Assembly (NCBI GenBank): GCA_030407085.1
Contig: CM059586.1
Coordinates: 100,267,501 to 100,331,500, forward strand
Source: Trichopria drosophilae
Taxonomy: Eukaryota > Arthropoda > Insecta > Hymenoptera > Diapriidae
Direction of reading: 5' to 3'
DNA length: 64,000 nt
Part shown: positions 48,806 through 59,970 of the stretch, in pieces
How the letters are laid out: every line of letters starts with the position of its first letter
Numbering within the stretch: position 1 is the stretch's first letter
Made by a program: the position numbers and the translations under genes
The notes under the pieces: model-generated
Databases searched by the model: none
Told to the model about the DNA's origin: nothing
What the model saw: only the letters and a program-made list of their open reading frames with translations

Positions 48806-51800
48806 AAACATTTTTTTTATTAAGGTGCATCTTTGAAATGAAGGACATATCATTCACTGAGTCATAAAATGGAGAAAGGTAACTACGTTCCTCGTTTTAA
48901 ATAATTGTTTCAATGCGGCGTGGAAATTAACTGCAATAACATAAAAAATGTTGAATTTCTTTATGTGAAAAAAATAGATTCCTCCAACCATTCTAAAGAA
49001 AAAATATCTCTTATGAATCTCTCGTAAAATGTATATTTCCTGACATAAAAATGTTGAATTTCTAAAAAGAAAAAAAGAAAATCATCAAAATTTCGAATTT
49101 TTTATTTCCAAAACTATAAACTTGACAAAAAGTTCACAAGAGGATTTTTTTGCTCAAAATTGTCTAAAGAATCTAAGCATTTTTGTATAGCAATTACAGT
49201 GAACACAGAAGTTGCGTGTACGAATATATCAGTTTCTAATTGGCACTTTTAAGGCGTCAAACTTCATACGTTATTGGTTTCACAGTTGTTCTATAATACA
49301 GATATCAATAAATCACTCATATAATGAGGATATATCGTTGCAAATTAAACGCATACTGGTCAAAAATATAATTTTGTAACAAAAGTTTCGCATGAAGGTA
49401 TAGAGCTTCGGATGCATATAATTCAGAGTTCACTAAGCGCATACTTTCTTGTTGCAAAAATTCATTTATTAATACATTAACTAAAAGTTCCCGAAGTAAT
49501 ATTCTATGGTATTATTCCCTCCAAAGGTTAAAGTCAAAAATAAACTAAATGCATATTTCATAAATTCATGTCACGTGACTTTGAACGCTTGTACTTTTTA
49601 TTTTATAATAAGCACACCTTTTTCAACTGGTTTTGTCGTTTACTACATCCGGTTAGCGAAACGTATGATTTTCAAATGAATAGCAGTAACGTTCCAAAAG
49701 TAACAGCGTTAAAATTAGATAAAAACGCATTTTACGTGTAGCAAAACATTCACTTATCGTAGGTTTCCGTACTCTCTACGGGCTTTTAGTGAAAAATGAT
49801 ATCGCACAAATAAATGTATATTGGAAAGCATATCATTTTTAGTAAATAACAATTATTAAAATTTAAGAGATGACAATTTTAATGAACTCTAAAAGTTAAA
49901 AGTTCTTTGGATTTGCCCATATAACATTTTATGAATTAAGAATTAAATTAAAACGTTTGGAAGCAATTTGATTTCGTTTCGTTTTCTTCTTGATGAAAGT
50001 TGAAATCTGCTATTTGATTATAATGTTCATTTACTTAAGCATTATCAAAATTGAATACACTCATTAACATAATCCAGAATAGTCGCAGTGCGTAATTAAT
50101 GAACGCAGTCGTGTGACAATAAGGATCATCGAAACAATAGAGGAGGTATAGTTATTTCAATGAAAGTGGTGACATGACAAAAAGCAACAGGAATGAAAGT
50201 ATCAGGAGAGGGGGGCTTAATAAAATAAAAATGGGAGATAATTTTCCTAAGTAAATTTGATACGTTATAGTGTCCAGAATATTTTGGAAAATTTACGAGA
50301 CGAAACTGTTGGTTTTCTTTATAAAGCGCAGGTAAATCACGACCCATTGTATGTTTTGCAGTTTTCAGGTTAATCAAAATCGAGACCGTATTCAAAAATA
50401 CATTATAGTTAAGAGGGTTCTACAGTGGTCTGCTAGTACGGTAGGAAATTTCATTAAAAAACGTTAATAAAAAATGACTGAATAACATTTTTAACATTCG
50501 AGCTTTGAAAGGGTAATTCTAAGCACTATAGACGGTTTCCTAGAAAATACCAAAGATATTGATTGAGAACTAACCGAGAATTTTCGGTAATAAGTGATTT
50601 TTAGCGTCTGATAAGGTAATGTACATCAATAAACGTGGCAAATATACCACATTTAGAGTGGGTAAAATTTCTCAATTGATTTACGTTTTTATTACGTAAA
50701 TGCTGGGCTTTCTTTCGGCATTAAAATTCGTGGTTATATTTTGGAATCATTAAATGTTTTAGACACTAGTGAGTCAAATGTATTGACTGTTTTTAAATTG
50801 ATGCATCAATTCTTTTAATTTCGATCAATATCGTGGCAATTGTCGAATTTTAAATTATACTTTGTGCTTGTGAAATGTGTAATTAATAAAGAAGACATTT
50901 ACTAATAATTATTAATAAATTTAACGGTTTTCTATCCAAGATAATGTACACGATGGCATTGTTAGTATTTCTGTCGAGACTAGTCTTGGTGTAATCTCGT
51001 TCTCATCCTCGAGACGGATCCCGAGAACAAAGCCCTTTGCTCAGTCTTTTGACAATTCGAAGTCTCAAAGTTCTCGTAATACCTTCGACCTTCTTTTCAC
51101 TTCGTAAATAACCACAATTTTCCCTAAAAAAATCGAGTTCTTAATACCCAGGCTTCAAAATGGTGAAACATACTTTCTACATTTTTCAAGATGGGGTGCC
51201 GGAAGTAGTCGCAGAATTATTTTTTGCCTACGATCTTTCTTGTAATGAACCTACGGTCAGAATTTAAAAATTCAAAATGCCAGATTTAATGCAGCAAATA
51301 ATATTTTGGAATTAGACGATTAATACTAAAACAATATTTAAAAATTATATAAAAAATATAAGAGAAAAATGTTTTTTTATATTCTGTTGGCATCTTTGAA
51401 TGTATGATTCATCTAATATAGACTCGAAATTCTCAATTTAAAACCAGGACTAGGATCAAGACAGATATTAGTGGAAAAGATACCAAGACGAGACAATATC
51501 GAGACAATTTCTCGAAATTGTTTCGCCTAATTAAAACAGAACACTAGTAGTTATAAATTTTAAATTCCCTGTTCATCTAGATATTCAGATTTCTGACTAA
51601 CAAACACAATGTTTTTAGGTTATAAGTTGTAGTTTAATGTTAAAATAGTTTTCTTTCTGTAGATGCTGAATTTGTATAGTATTTTACTCATTGTTTCAAA
51701 GATTCTTTTATTTTTTCTGCTCTAATATTTCCAAATATTAGCCTCAACTTTTGCTTTATACGTCTCAGTTTTCACTTTCATTACAATTCATAAACGTTGC

Positions 51801-54065
51801 AAAAGCTATTGACATTTGAATCAATTCCCTCCAATTTTATTATTAAGATTGTTATTGACATAATTGTTATTGTAACATAAAGGATGATAATATGTTGGAT
51901 AATGTAACTTGTATGGGTTTGGACAATTTTTACACCTAAATACTTGAAAGGAAAGTACAAGCAATACTTATAGTCGTAAATTACGATTATTTCTAGCAAT
52001 GGGATTGGATTGGAATCCCGAAACGAGATCTTACATGGGATCTTGGGTTCTACTTGAAATAAGTCACGATTAATTGACGACTACGATTTTCAGCCTGAGC
52101 GATTTTTCACCAATCGGAGGGTGAAAGTGAAAGCTTTATGTGATTGCCAAAAAATCATTTGAAAAGCGAATAAGAAATTGAACCAATAAAATTCGCCAGT
52201 GATTAATACGCGTTTTAAGATTTATTAGGACATGTTTTATTCTGAAAAGGTTTCGTTAAAATCTTGACTTCGTTTAATTGGAATGAAATGTCCAATTCTT
52301 AAACTGCCTTTTTTTTAATGTTTTGTATTTGGTTTCATGTATTTTTCTGTATTTTTCTGTGTTCTTAACGCTGTATAATTGATTTTCAAAGTTTTTATTA
52401 ATCACGAACAAGAAACTAACTAACTGTATTTATTGAGTTTATTATTTATTTTCAACATACTTTCTATCTAAGTATTGGAGAATTAAAACACGTTATAACA
52501 ATTTTAGAAATCCTTTTAATGTAGATTTCGAAATATAGTTAAAATAATCAGCATAATTTTGACGTAGTCAATACTGAAAACAAGTTCTCTAAGTGTTAAT
52601 TTTTATTTTTACGAGAAATTATTTCTGTAGTAATTTCCTATAATAAATAAAAAAGTAATCCAGAATAAAATAATATTATTGCTGTAAAAGTTATGTGATT
52701 AATAAATAGTTTTCTTTTAACTAAAATAACTTCTCATTGAAAATATAATTATTCGCTTTTTTATACAATATCTTTTTAAATTATTGCCTCTGATCATTTT
52801 CTTAAATGATTTGTATCATAAATAATATTTCACAAAAATATTTAGTAAATGAGAAGAAAGTGTTAGTAGCAAGGCAAGTCGTGGGTGGAATATGTACAGT
52901 AAATTCTCGTAAAAGAACACTCCATATTCAAGACATGGAAATTTATAAGCGTAATATCTGTGATTAATTTTTGTCAAGAAAACAGAGTGCTATTATAACG
53001 TAGCTCCAAATAAAATGTGCAATAACGAATACACATCATCTTCAATAAATATGAATCTTTATTGAAGGAGGCAGTTTTATTTACAAATGTTTATTTATCA
53101 GTTTATTTGTATATCTGTATGATCATTTCATTTATAACCGTCACTGTTTACATATTTATTGTAAACAGTCCCGAATTGAATATATGATGGTAATTGAGAA
53201 CTTGCCGTTCCTAACACGTAAATAAAACTGTGGGCTAATTAATTAAAGGGGATGGAACGTCGAACGCATTTCTCTTAAAATTTTCAAACTACCGCGAGGG
53301 AGTGTGAGCATCTAAATTATTCTAGGCGCGTTTTAGTGACGAGATGGGAATGTAGTGTGCATATATAGACCCCAAATAAATTAGAGAATTTTGAATTTTT
53401 CATTTTTTTTATTAAAGAACGACAATGAAACTATTTACATACAAATATTTAGTTTCCATTATTGTTTATTCGAATCGGTTTAGGTTTTTGGGAAGAATTT
53501 AGGGAATGGCAAAATTAAAAAAAAAAAGGAATGAAATATTGAATGATTGGTATCGCAACTATGTATCATTTACTGAAAGGATGTTTATGTTTGATACTCC
53601 TTTTATGTTGTTTAGCTATAATAACAAAGTTCAACATTTGTAAAAATAGAAATTGTATATTGAACTGATATAAAAAGAAAACAAATATCTTGCGAACCTG
53701 CAAACGTAAATAAAAGCTAAATACTTAATCTTAATTTTCAATTACTGGGGAAAAAAGCACTCTTTAAAAAAATTGATTCCGACCTTCACATCTAAGGTCA
53801 AAGTTCATATTTAAAAAAATAGTCGTTATTCTTGGGTTCTACTGTGTATAAAGGACCAATTTCTTAAACGTAACATGTTTGCAGCTTTAATAACACCGGA
53901 CAAAAAAAAACTTATTTCATGTGCAAGAACTGCAACTATGTATCCCTTATCGATTTTGGGCCGCTGAATCCGAATTCGGGCACAAAATTGGTCCTATACG
54001 TCAGCATAAATAATACACCAGCAAGTGAACCTATTTTATAATTGTCGTCATCACGATCTGGCTAG
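48806..54065. other. Long AT-rich non-coding stretch
   Basis: No supported gene. GAGAC/GTCTC words in both orientations at about 50970-51080 and 51410-51530 (for example GAGACTAGTCTTGGT and ACCAAGACGAGAC) suggest an old element of about 570 bp. An 89-codon frame on the minus strand (50126-50395) has no ATG near its start and no recognised domain. Confidence 0.4.
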
Positions 54066-54085
54066 ATTAGGTTAGGTTAGGTTAG
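54066..54085. repeat. Interstitial TTAGG array
   Basis: Three to four TTAGG units in ATTAGGTTAGGTTAGGTTAG. Confidence 0.8.
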
Positions 54086-54589
54086 CTTCTGTCACGTTTA
54101 CAATTTGCACGTTTATTACAGATCTACAGAATTTGGTAAACGATAGGATGAGCTAAGTTAAAAATAACCAAGGTGTTATTATCATTATTACTTTATTGTC
54201 AATAATAGTACATTTCTCCTTCTTGTGTTAAAATTTAATGCTAAAAATGTGTAATATTTTCTAGTACGTATGATGTAATCCATCAATTACTAAAACAAAT
54301 GATGCATAGTCGTATAGATAATCGATAAAGATAAAGAACATATTCATATAATTAAATAATTTCTTCTTCGTTATCCGAGTTGTAAAATTCGATTTTATGC
54401 CCTCATTTGTGAGAGTCAAATTGTTTATTATTCCTTCGAAATTGACATACATGCATAAAACAGGAGTTTCCTGCTCATTTAAGTTTTAATTTTCTAATAT
54501 AAACACAAATTTTAAACCCCTTATGACGAAAAATGTAGTCGTAGCGCGGTTTTTTTCGGCTGATCTTTTCGGGATGTGAAATTGTACTT

Positions 54590-54815
54590 TACGCCCTTGT
54601 GACGAAAATCAGTTTTATACTCCACTTCGTTCTAACGACCTAAAAATTGCGTCTTCAATGAACATTTCTTTAAAAAATTACTATACGCTGTAACTTAGAA
54701 AATATGAGTTTGAACTTTTCGTTCTTAGCACTTTTAAGAAGCTCAGTTTATGAGCTGTACTTTCCAGAAATTCTTTTAAAAATTGTCATTGAGGACGCCA
54801 TTTTGAGGTCATTTT
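54590..54815. mobile_element. Core of a second, decayed copy of the 28.3-kb piggyBac-like foldback
   Basis: The sequence TTCTAACGACCTAAAAATTG, then CGTCTTCAATGAACATTT, tracks the 28.65-kb arm (ATTCTAACGACCTCAAAATG, then CGTCAATAACGAAAATTT). The right half (54735-54815: GAAATTC...ATTGAGGACGCCATTTTGAGGTC) is its inverted partner, so the palindromic centre is kept. The 66-codon frame at 54704-54904 lies across the arm and is not a gene. Confidence 0.55.
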
Positions 54816-54909
54816 TTGCGGACGTAGGGGATGCACGCATCCTGCAAGTATCCCTACAAAATCAAGTCCACATGAAAAATGAGTTACGTCAACTTGATCT
54901 TTAAGAGCT

Positions 54910-55770
54910 GTAGGAGCAAAAGAAAATTTTTGATTACCTTTAAGTGGACTAATTTTTGCTCAGTTTTAAAAGTGAAATTGTTTCAGAAAAGGTTCTGCAT
55001 ATTATTTACAAGCAAATTCTATTGCTTCGACCGAACATCAGAGTACCCAAATTAATGCTAGTCGAAAAGTTGGCTATACAGTCATATAAGTGACACAATA
55101 AAATGAAACCAAAGATATTCCAATGCTGTCGAATAGAACAAGTTAAACGTTTACTTAATATTAAAATAAAATATAAATAAGAGATATTTTTTAAATTGTG
55201 GTCATATTTGTGAGTTGGGATGAAATTAGTTTAGCTGAAAGTTTCGAATGGAATTAATTTACTCATAACGTTGTTATGTGAAGTCCATACAGTCGGCTAA
55301 AAATACTGGCCAAGTTTAATTAATCTTTCTCCAACTGGAAACATCACTTTGCCGATGAAATAGAATTCATGTACGTTTGTAGAATAATGTGCACAAAGAG
55401 AAAAAAATGGCTAATGGAACCATAACAGTAGAAATGGTTATAACATTTAATAATATTAAAATTAATAACGTTAAAAATTGCCGTTGATAATACGTCATAG
55501 TTTCACGATTCAAAATATTATGAAGTATACTATACAATAATTATTTTTACTATATGACAATTTTCATTTTAGTTTAATAAATTTTATTACTTCTATGTTA
55601 CTACATATGAATATTTGAACTGACTGTTGAGATTATGTTTGCGGTAGATTTGAAGTTATATACTCGACGTCATATTTGATGATCGATAAATTGTATACTG
55701 CACAAAGTCATGGTCTTGTTTACCACCGAAAAAGTTAGTTAAACTATATTTTTGTAATACATTCTTTTTT
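54910..55770. other. AT-rich non-coding DNA
   Basis: Nothing recognisable. A MITE-like GTTAACTATATTTTGTTTGA sequence begins at about 55788. Confidence 0.4.
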
Positions 55771-56028
55771 CTATGGTAAAATAGTTCCGTTAACTATATT
55801 TTGTTTGAGTGGGTATGCCAACGGTTTAAATCGAATTTGTTTTTTGGTGCGTTGCTGGAAATACGCATGTTTCAATTTCCATACAAATGGACCAGAAAAT
55901 ATATCTTTATCGATTTGTCGTGAGGCTTTATCTTGTTTATCAGCAGTTTTTAACTCGAATAAATTTTGGAATGGATGAAGAGAAGCGTTATATATTAACC
56001 AGAAAGAATGATCGCCTTCATTGAAACT
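55771..56028 (-). CDS. Coding-like fragment, unidentified (exon or pseudogene)
   Basis: 85 codons are open between a TAA (56029-56031) and a TAG (55771-55773). The first about 70 read as ordinary protein: SFWLIYNASLHPFQNLFELK, then TADKQDKASRQIDKDIFSGP, then FVWKLKHAYFQQRTKKQIRF, KPLAYP. Tryptophan, histidine, glutamine and proline use is unlike chance frames in this AT-rich DNA. The last about 15 codons run into a repeat-like GTTAACTATATTTTGTTTGA stretch, so the true coding part probably ends near 55815. There is no ATG, so it is an internal or terminal exon, or a fragment. No family is recognised. Confidence 0.35.
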   Translation of the reverse strand, partial: SFNEGDHSFWLIYNASLHPFQNLFELKTADKQDKASRQIDKDIFSGPFVWKLKHAYFQQRTKKQIRFKPLAYPLKQNIVNGTILP

Positions 56029-56031
56029 TTA

Positions 56032-56790
56032 GTAAACGACTAAATATGTACCAAAGGTGTTTTTAAATCATTGATCAGTTTACCTCTTGACAATTAATTA
56101 ACATCTACAAAAATTATATACAAATAACAAAATTATATAATCGTATTTATATTATAAAACAATTTGGAAAAGTTTTATTCTTCTAGTCATCCGATAAGTC
56201 TTACGTGTAACAATGGTGGTGATGACAATAGATGTTTACAATTTTTCTTGACCCAACTGGAGAGATTCAATAGGCTGGAAATTATACTGGTACACGAAAA
56301 AAATAAATAGTCGGATTTAGTATTTAAATAGTCTGGCACAAATACTTTCAGTTGGTTATACTATTTAATTAGCAGACAAGACTACCGAATTTTTCTACGT
56401 TACTGTTTAGATAGTAAAATTGATTAAAAACAATGCCTGTGTATCAAGATATTTAGTTGTAATATCTAAGATAAGTTTTTAGAACTATCTGGTGATGCCT
56501 GACCTCATTTTAAAGATGAAGATAGAAATGGTTAACGTCTATTTTTCTTTGCATAGTGTAAGACGAATTTAGTCTCACTTTGCACAGAGATACATAAATG
56601 ATATTAAATTTTTTTATCTTCCATTTACTGTAATCGATCTTAATATTTGTTCATAACAAAATTTGTACATAAATAAAGCCATAAAAATTAAAACTCTATT
56701 GTAACAATTCATACTTATGCAAGCAGTTCTTATTGTGAAAAATTGAATATCTCGTCTACTTAGAACACGTGATTTATAGTACTTATAAAA
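56032..56790. other. AT-rich non-coding DNA with TAGTTAAA/AAATAGT words
   Basis: ACACGAAAAAAATAAATAGT (56295) and later GATAGTAAAATT and ATCTAAGATAAG words look like remnants of the same A/T-rich MITE class as 9.0-9.7 kb. The frame at 56614-56817 (-) has no domain. Confidence 0.35.
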
Positions 56791-56804
56791 TAAGGATAAT
56801 ATCC

Positions 56805-56915
56805 ACTGCGCCGGCAACGGACCTTTTATTCGTGGTCGCTTTTTTGAGGCCGATAGTGGCGCGTCGGGCCACTTGTACCTCCCACCACATTGCCAAATCG
56901 GGTAATGTGGTTCTC
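56805..56915. other. Short GC-rich patch with a hairpin
   Basis: An isolated GC-richer segment (GCGCCGGCAACGG, GTGGCGCGTCGGGCC) ends in a 7-bp perfect stem, CCACATT/AATGTGG, around 12 nt (56885-56910). It is flanked on both sides by AT-rich DNA. No frame is supported. Confidence 0.4.
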
Positions 56916-57159
56916 GACATAAGCGAAGTATAATATTACTTTAAAAGTACAAATTTGCCTATTTACGTAAATGTACATAAATGTCTGTTTATTTTTAGGG
57001 TGATATATTTTTTTTATTTTTGTGTATATTCTGATGAGAAAGTAGGAAGAAACTCTTTATTATTCGACTAAACATTAATTTTCACAAATAATCTTATAAC
57101 CAAGACAAGAATTTCTACTTCATGTCAAGAAAAGATTTTGTTACGAAGTCATTTTATCA

Positions 57160-57560
57160 AAGACGAAACAGAATGGAGGAAAGGACACTAGCCAAATGAA
57201 ACAAACGACACCAAGAGACAGAATGAAAAAGTACACGAGGTCAAGGGGGAACAAATTTTTCAAGGATGCTCAGAAGGAATTCGAGGAAAGTGGTGTACGT
57301 AGTGAAAATGAAAGGGAATTAATGAGATGGTTAACGGATAAGACGAAAGCGAAAGTCCTGGGGAACTGGCAAGATTTAATGAGAATTCGGGTCGGAAAAG
57401 TGAAGCAAGAAGCGTGTAATGGAAAATTAAATAGAACGACATTGGATAAGAGATCGAATCGGAAGTGGAAAGGATGCCGGGAAAATCAGTTTGCATTATA
57501 TTCAAGGCTCCGACGGAAGCGCCGAGATAGAGAGCATAAATGGAAACGATGAAGTGGTAA
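57160..57560. other. Purine-rich island with a lysine/arginine-rich open frame
   Basis: The plus strand is strongly purine-rich for about 400 bp. It carries a 118-codon frame from an ATG at 57196 to 57552: highly basic and charged, with SRGNKFFKDAQKEFEESG early and RLRRKRRDREHKWKR at the end. The opposite strand is also open for 81 codons. No domain or nuclear-localisation context can be confirmed; a purine-biased sequence gives K/R/E-rich frames by itself. Alternatives are a real small basic protein or a transposon relic. Confidence 0.2.
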
Positions 57561-59540
57561 AAAAGGAACGTAAATGCAAAAATTGATACGCTACTGCAAA
57601 CGAAGACTAATAGAAAACTGGCAGGAATTCAAAAATTGTAAAAAAAAAAATACATAAAGTTCTTCCGATCGGCTGCGAAGTAAAGAGAATCGAGATTTTT
57701 ATTTTTATTTCGCGTTATTAACATTTTTCGTTTATTTTGAAAAAGGGACGAGAAGAAATAAATGAAAGCCAAGCAATATTTGTGAACCAGAAAATTATCT
57801 TGAAAAATGATGGTTTGGTGCTGGAAATTCAGTTTGAATGACAAGATATATGTAAATTATGCAGAAAATGAATCACAAAAGTAAAAAAAAGTGAGAATGA
57901 ATTAATTTAGTAAAGTATTAGCCCTCGTACTTTACTTTTAGGGCTTTGTGTACGGCTACTTAGGGTTTATTTGTATGGGCTTATAAGATGTCATCATTAA
58001 GTATAGTTCTGAAAGTAACATTTTTGTCGAAATCAGTTTAACCTTTTTCTAGACTTTCAACGTCTTACTAATAAAATAGAGAAATTTGTATTTTGATTCA
58101 AAATATATATGCTTCAGGTGTCACTATAACTTCATTGAAGTCAACTTCACTTCCTTCATGCATATTTTTTTATTTGGCGCTTGGAGCCACTTGAAAATTC
58201 AAATCAATAAACATCAAAATATGTGAATATGTATATTTCAAGTAAAACAATCGGAAAGACGTTTATGGTAGAATAGAAGCTGATCAGACATCGATTTTCT
58301 AGTGAAAATTGTTTTCTACACAAAATTGTACCTAAAAAATTGCGATCATCAATCGAGAGTAAAAATATCAAAATAAATCGATGGGCCCAGATTCAAGTCA
58401 AGACTCATAAAATCTCTGGAGTTCGGTTCTTATTTTTTTGTTTTAAAAAAATTAAAAAAATCATCTTTACTGCCATCCTGAGAACTGAAATCTTTTCTAA
58501 CAAATGTAAATTATTTTCTATCGTATGTAAGACTTTCTGCTTTCAGAACAGAAAAGGTGGAAAAGTTTAAATACTCATCAGAAAAAAGGTATGTTAAAAG
58601 AAAATAATGGCAGTTCATTGAATGTGCTGTTAGGAATGGAAAACCAGCATCAAATAACATGGAATAGTTGACAAGAACTGCTGAAAAATTAAAAGTTTTT
58701 AGAACACTATAAACAGCACAAATTAACTAAATACAGAGAAGGTTAATAAACGTAAGCAGAAATACAAATTTAATGAAATTGAACAAGATAGCTTGAAAAC
58801 AAGTGACAGTTGTAGACAGAAATGTAAACTAACCGTCGTCAGCAAGAAAATATACAAGAAATCCTTGCTCGTAGCAATAATATAATTTAAATAAACAAAC
58901 GGATTGTTTAGTAGCTTGGCCGAAATGTCATAAGACAATATTCAGATAGCACGGTAATTACAAATCAGATTATATATGAGAGAGCAAATAGCATAATTGC
59001 TTAGGAACTTGTCAGCCAGTTAGGGGGGTTAGTACACTAGTTGCTAGTGACTTACAAAGGAAGCAATTTACGGGCACGCTCGAAGGAAGCGTAATTAGAC
59101 ACGCGCGTATATGCGCGTACGTAAGTAGACATTAAAGTCGTTTATCATTTTAAGACTACGGATATACTATTATCCAAGAAACTCGGTCGTGGCCATCTCC
59201 GAATCTTGACAGTAATGAATGAATGCCACTTTTTTGTCGGAATGTATTAGGCGTAGTGAACAAATTTCTATCCAGTTTTAGAACGGATTTAGGATTTTTA
59301 TAAAATGCAGGATTTCAACCATTACCAGAAATGATGAGTTATGAAAATTTACATTCTCAGATTACTAAGATAAACACAATACTAGTTCCTGTCTTAAAAC
59401 ATTAAGTCTCAAATTCAAGTATTTTTGCGCATTCTTAGCTGTCAATGTAGATCGTCAACCTTCACATAGTTCCTCACATATTATTTCCGATCTAAAATTT
59501 AACGAACAATTCGATTTGGTTTTGAACTGATTAACTCTTT
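57561..59540. other. AT-rich non-coding DNA
   Basis: No supported gene. A short perfect hairpin, ACGCGC-GTATAT-GCGCGT (59101-59118), lies in a GC-richer patch at about 59030-59125. Confidence 0.4.
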
Positions 59541-59564
59541 GTGGTACACATTTTCCTGATGAAC

Positions 59565-59970
59565 CATTTTCACGAAACTGGGTACTCGGGGGGTTTTGAG
59601 ATCGATGATTACGAATCTGAACTCTGATTTTGGAAATTCAAAATCTGAAAACTAATATTTCTATATCTGAGCTCAGATTCGTAATCAACGACCCCAAACA
59701 CCCCCCGAGTACCTACTTTCATCTGGATCAAGTAACTTTTCACATTTTTGACGGCCATATTGATTCTGCCATTTTGTATTTTTAAAATTTTAGTTCAGAT
59801 TATTAAATAGCGACCCCAAAAACTCCACAGTACCCAGTTTCATCTCGATTCAATATGATTTTGCATTTTGGTTGGCCATATTGTATCCGACATTTTGAAT
59901 GTCCAAAATCTGAGACCTCAAAAATCCCCAAGTACCTAGTTTCATCTCAATCCAATTGAACATGTGCTAG
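59565..59970. repeat. Repeat cluster: hairpin pair plus two direct copies
   Basis: One unit (CAGATTCGTAATC...GACCCCAAA...CCCCCGAGTACC...GTTTCAT) occurs inverted at about 59572-59625 and forward at about 59667-59722, forming a hairpin. Two more forward copies, diverged, lie at about 59800-59855 and 59905-59960. Between copies runs GGCCATATTG...CATTTTG...AAAATCTGA. Spacing between forward copies is about 110-130 bp. The same unit is found near 404-450. Confidence 0.65.

Noticed and set aside
50126..50395. 89-codon minus-strand frame
   Set aside because: Composition is slightly protein-like, but there is no ATG near the start, no domain and no clear splice sites. Too weak to call a gene.
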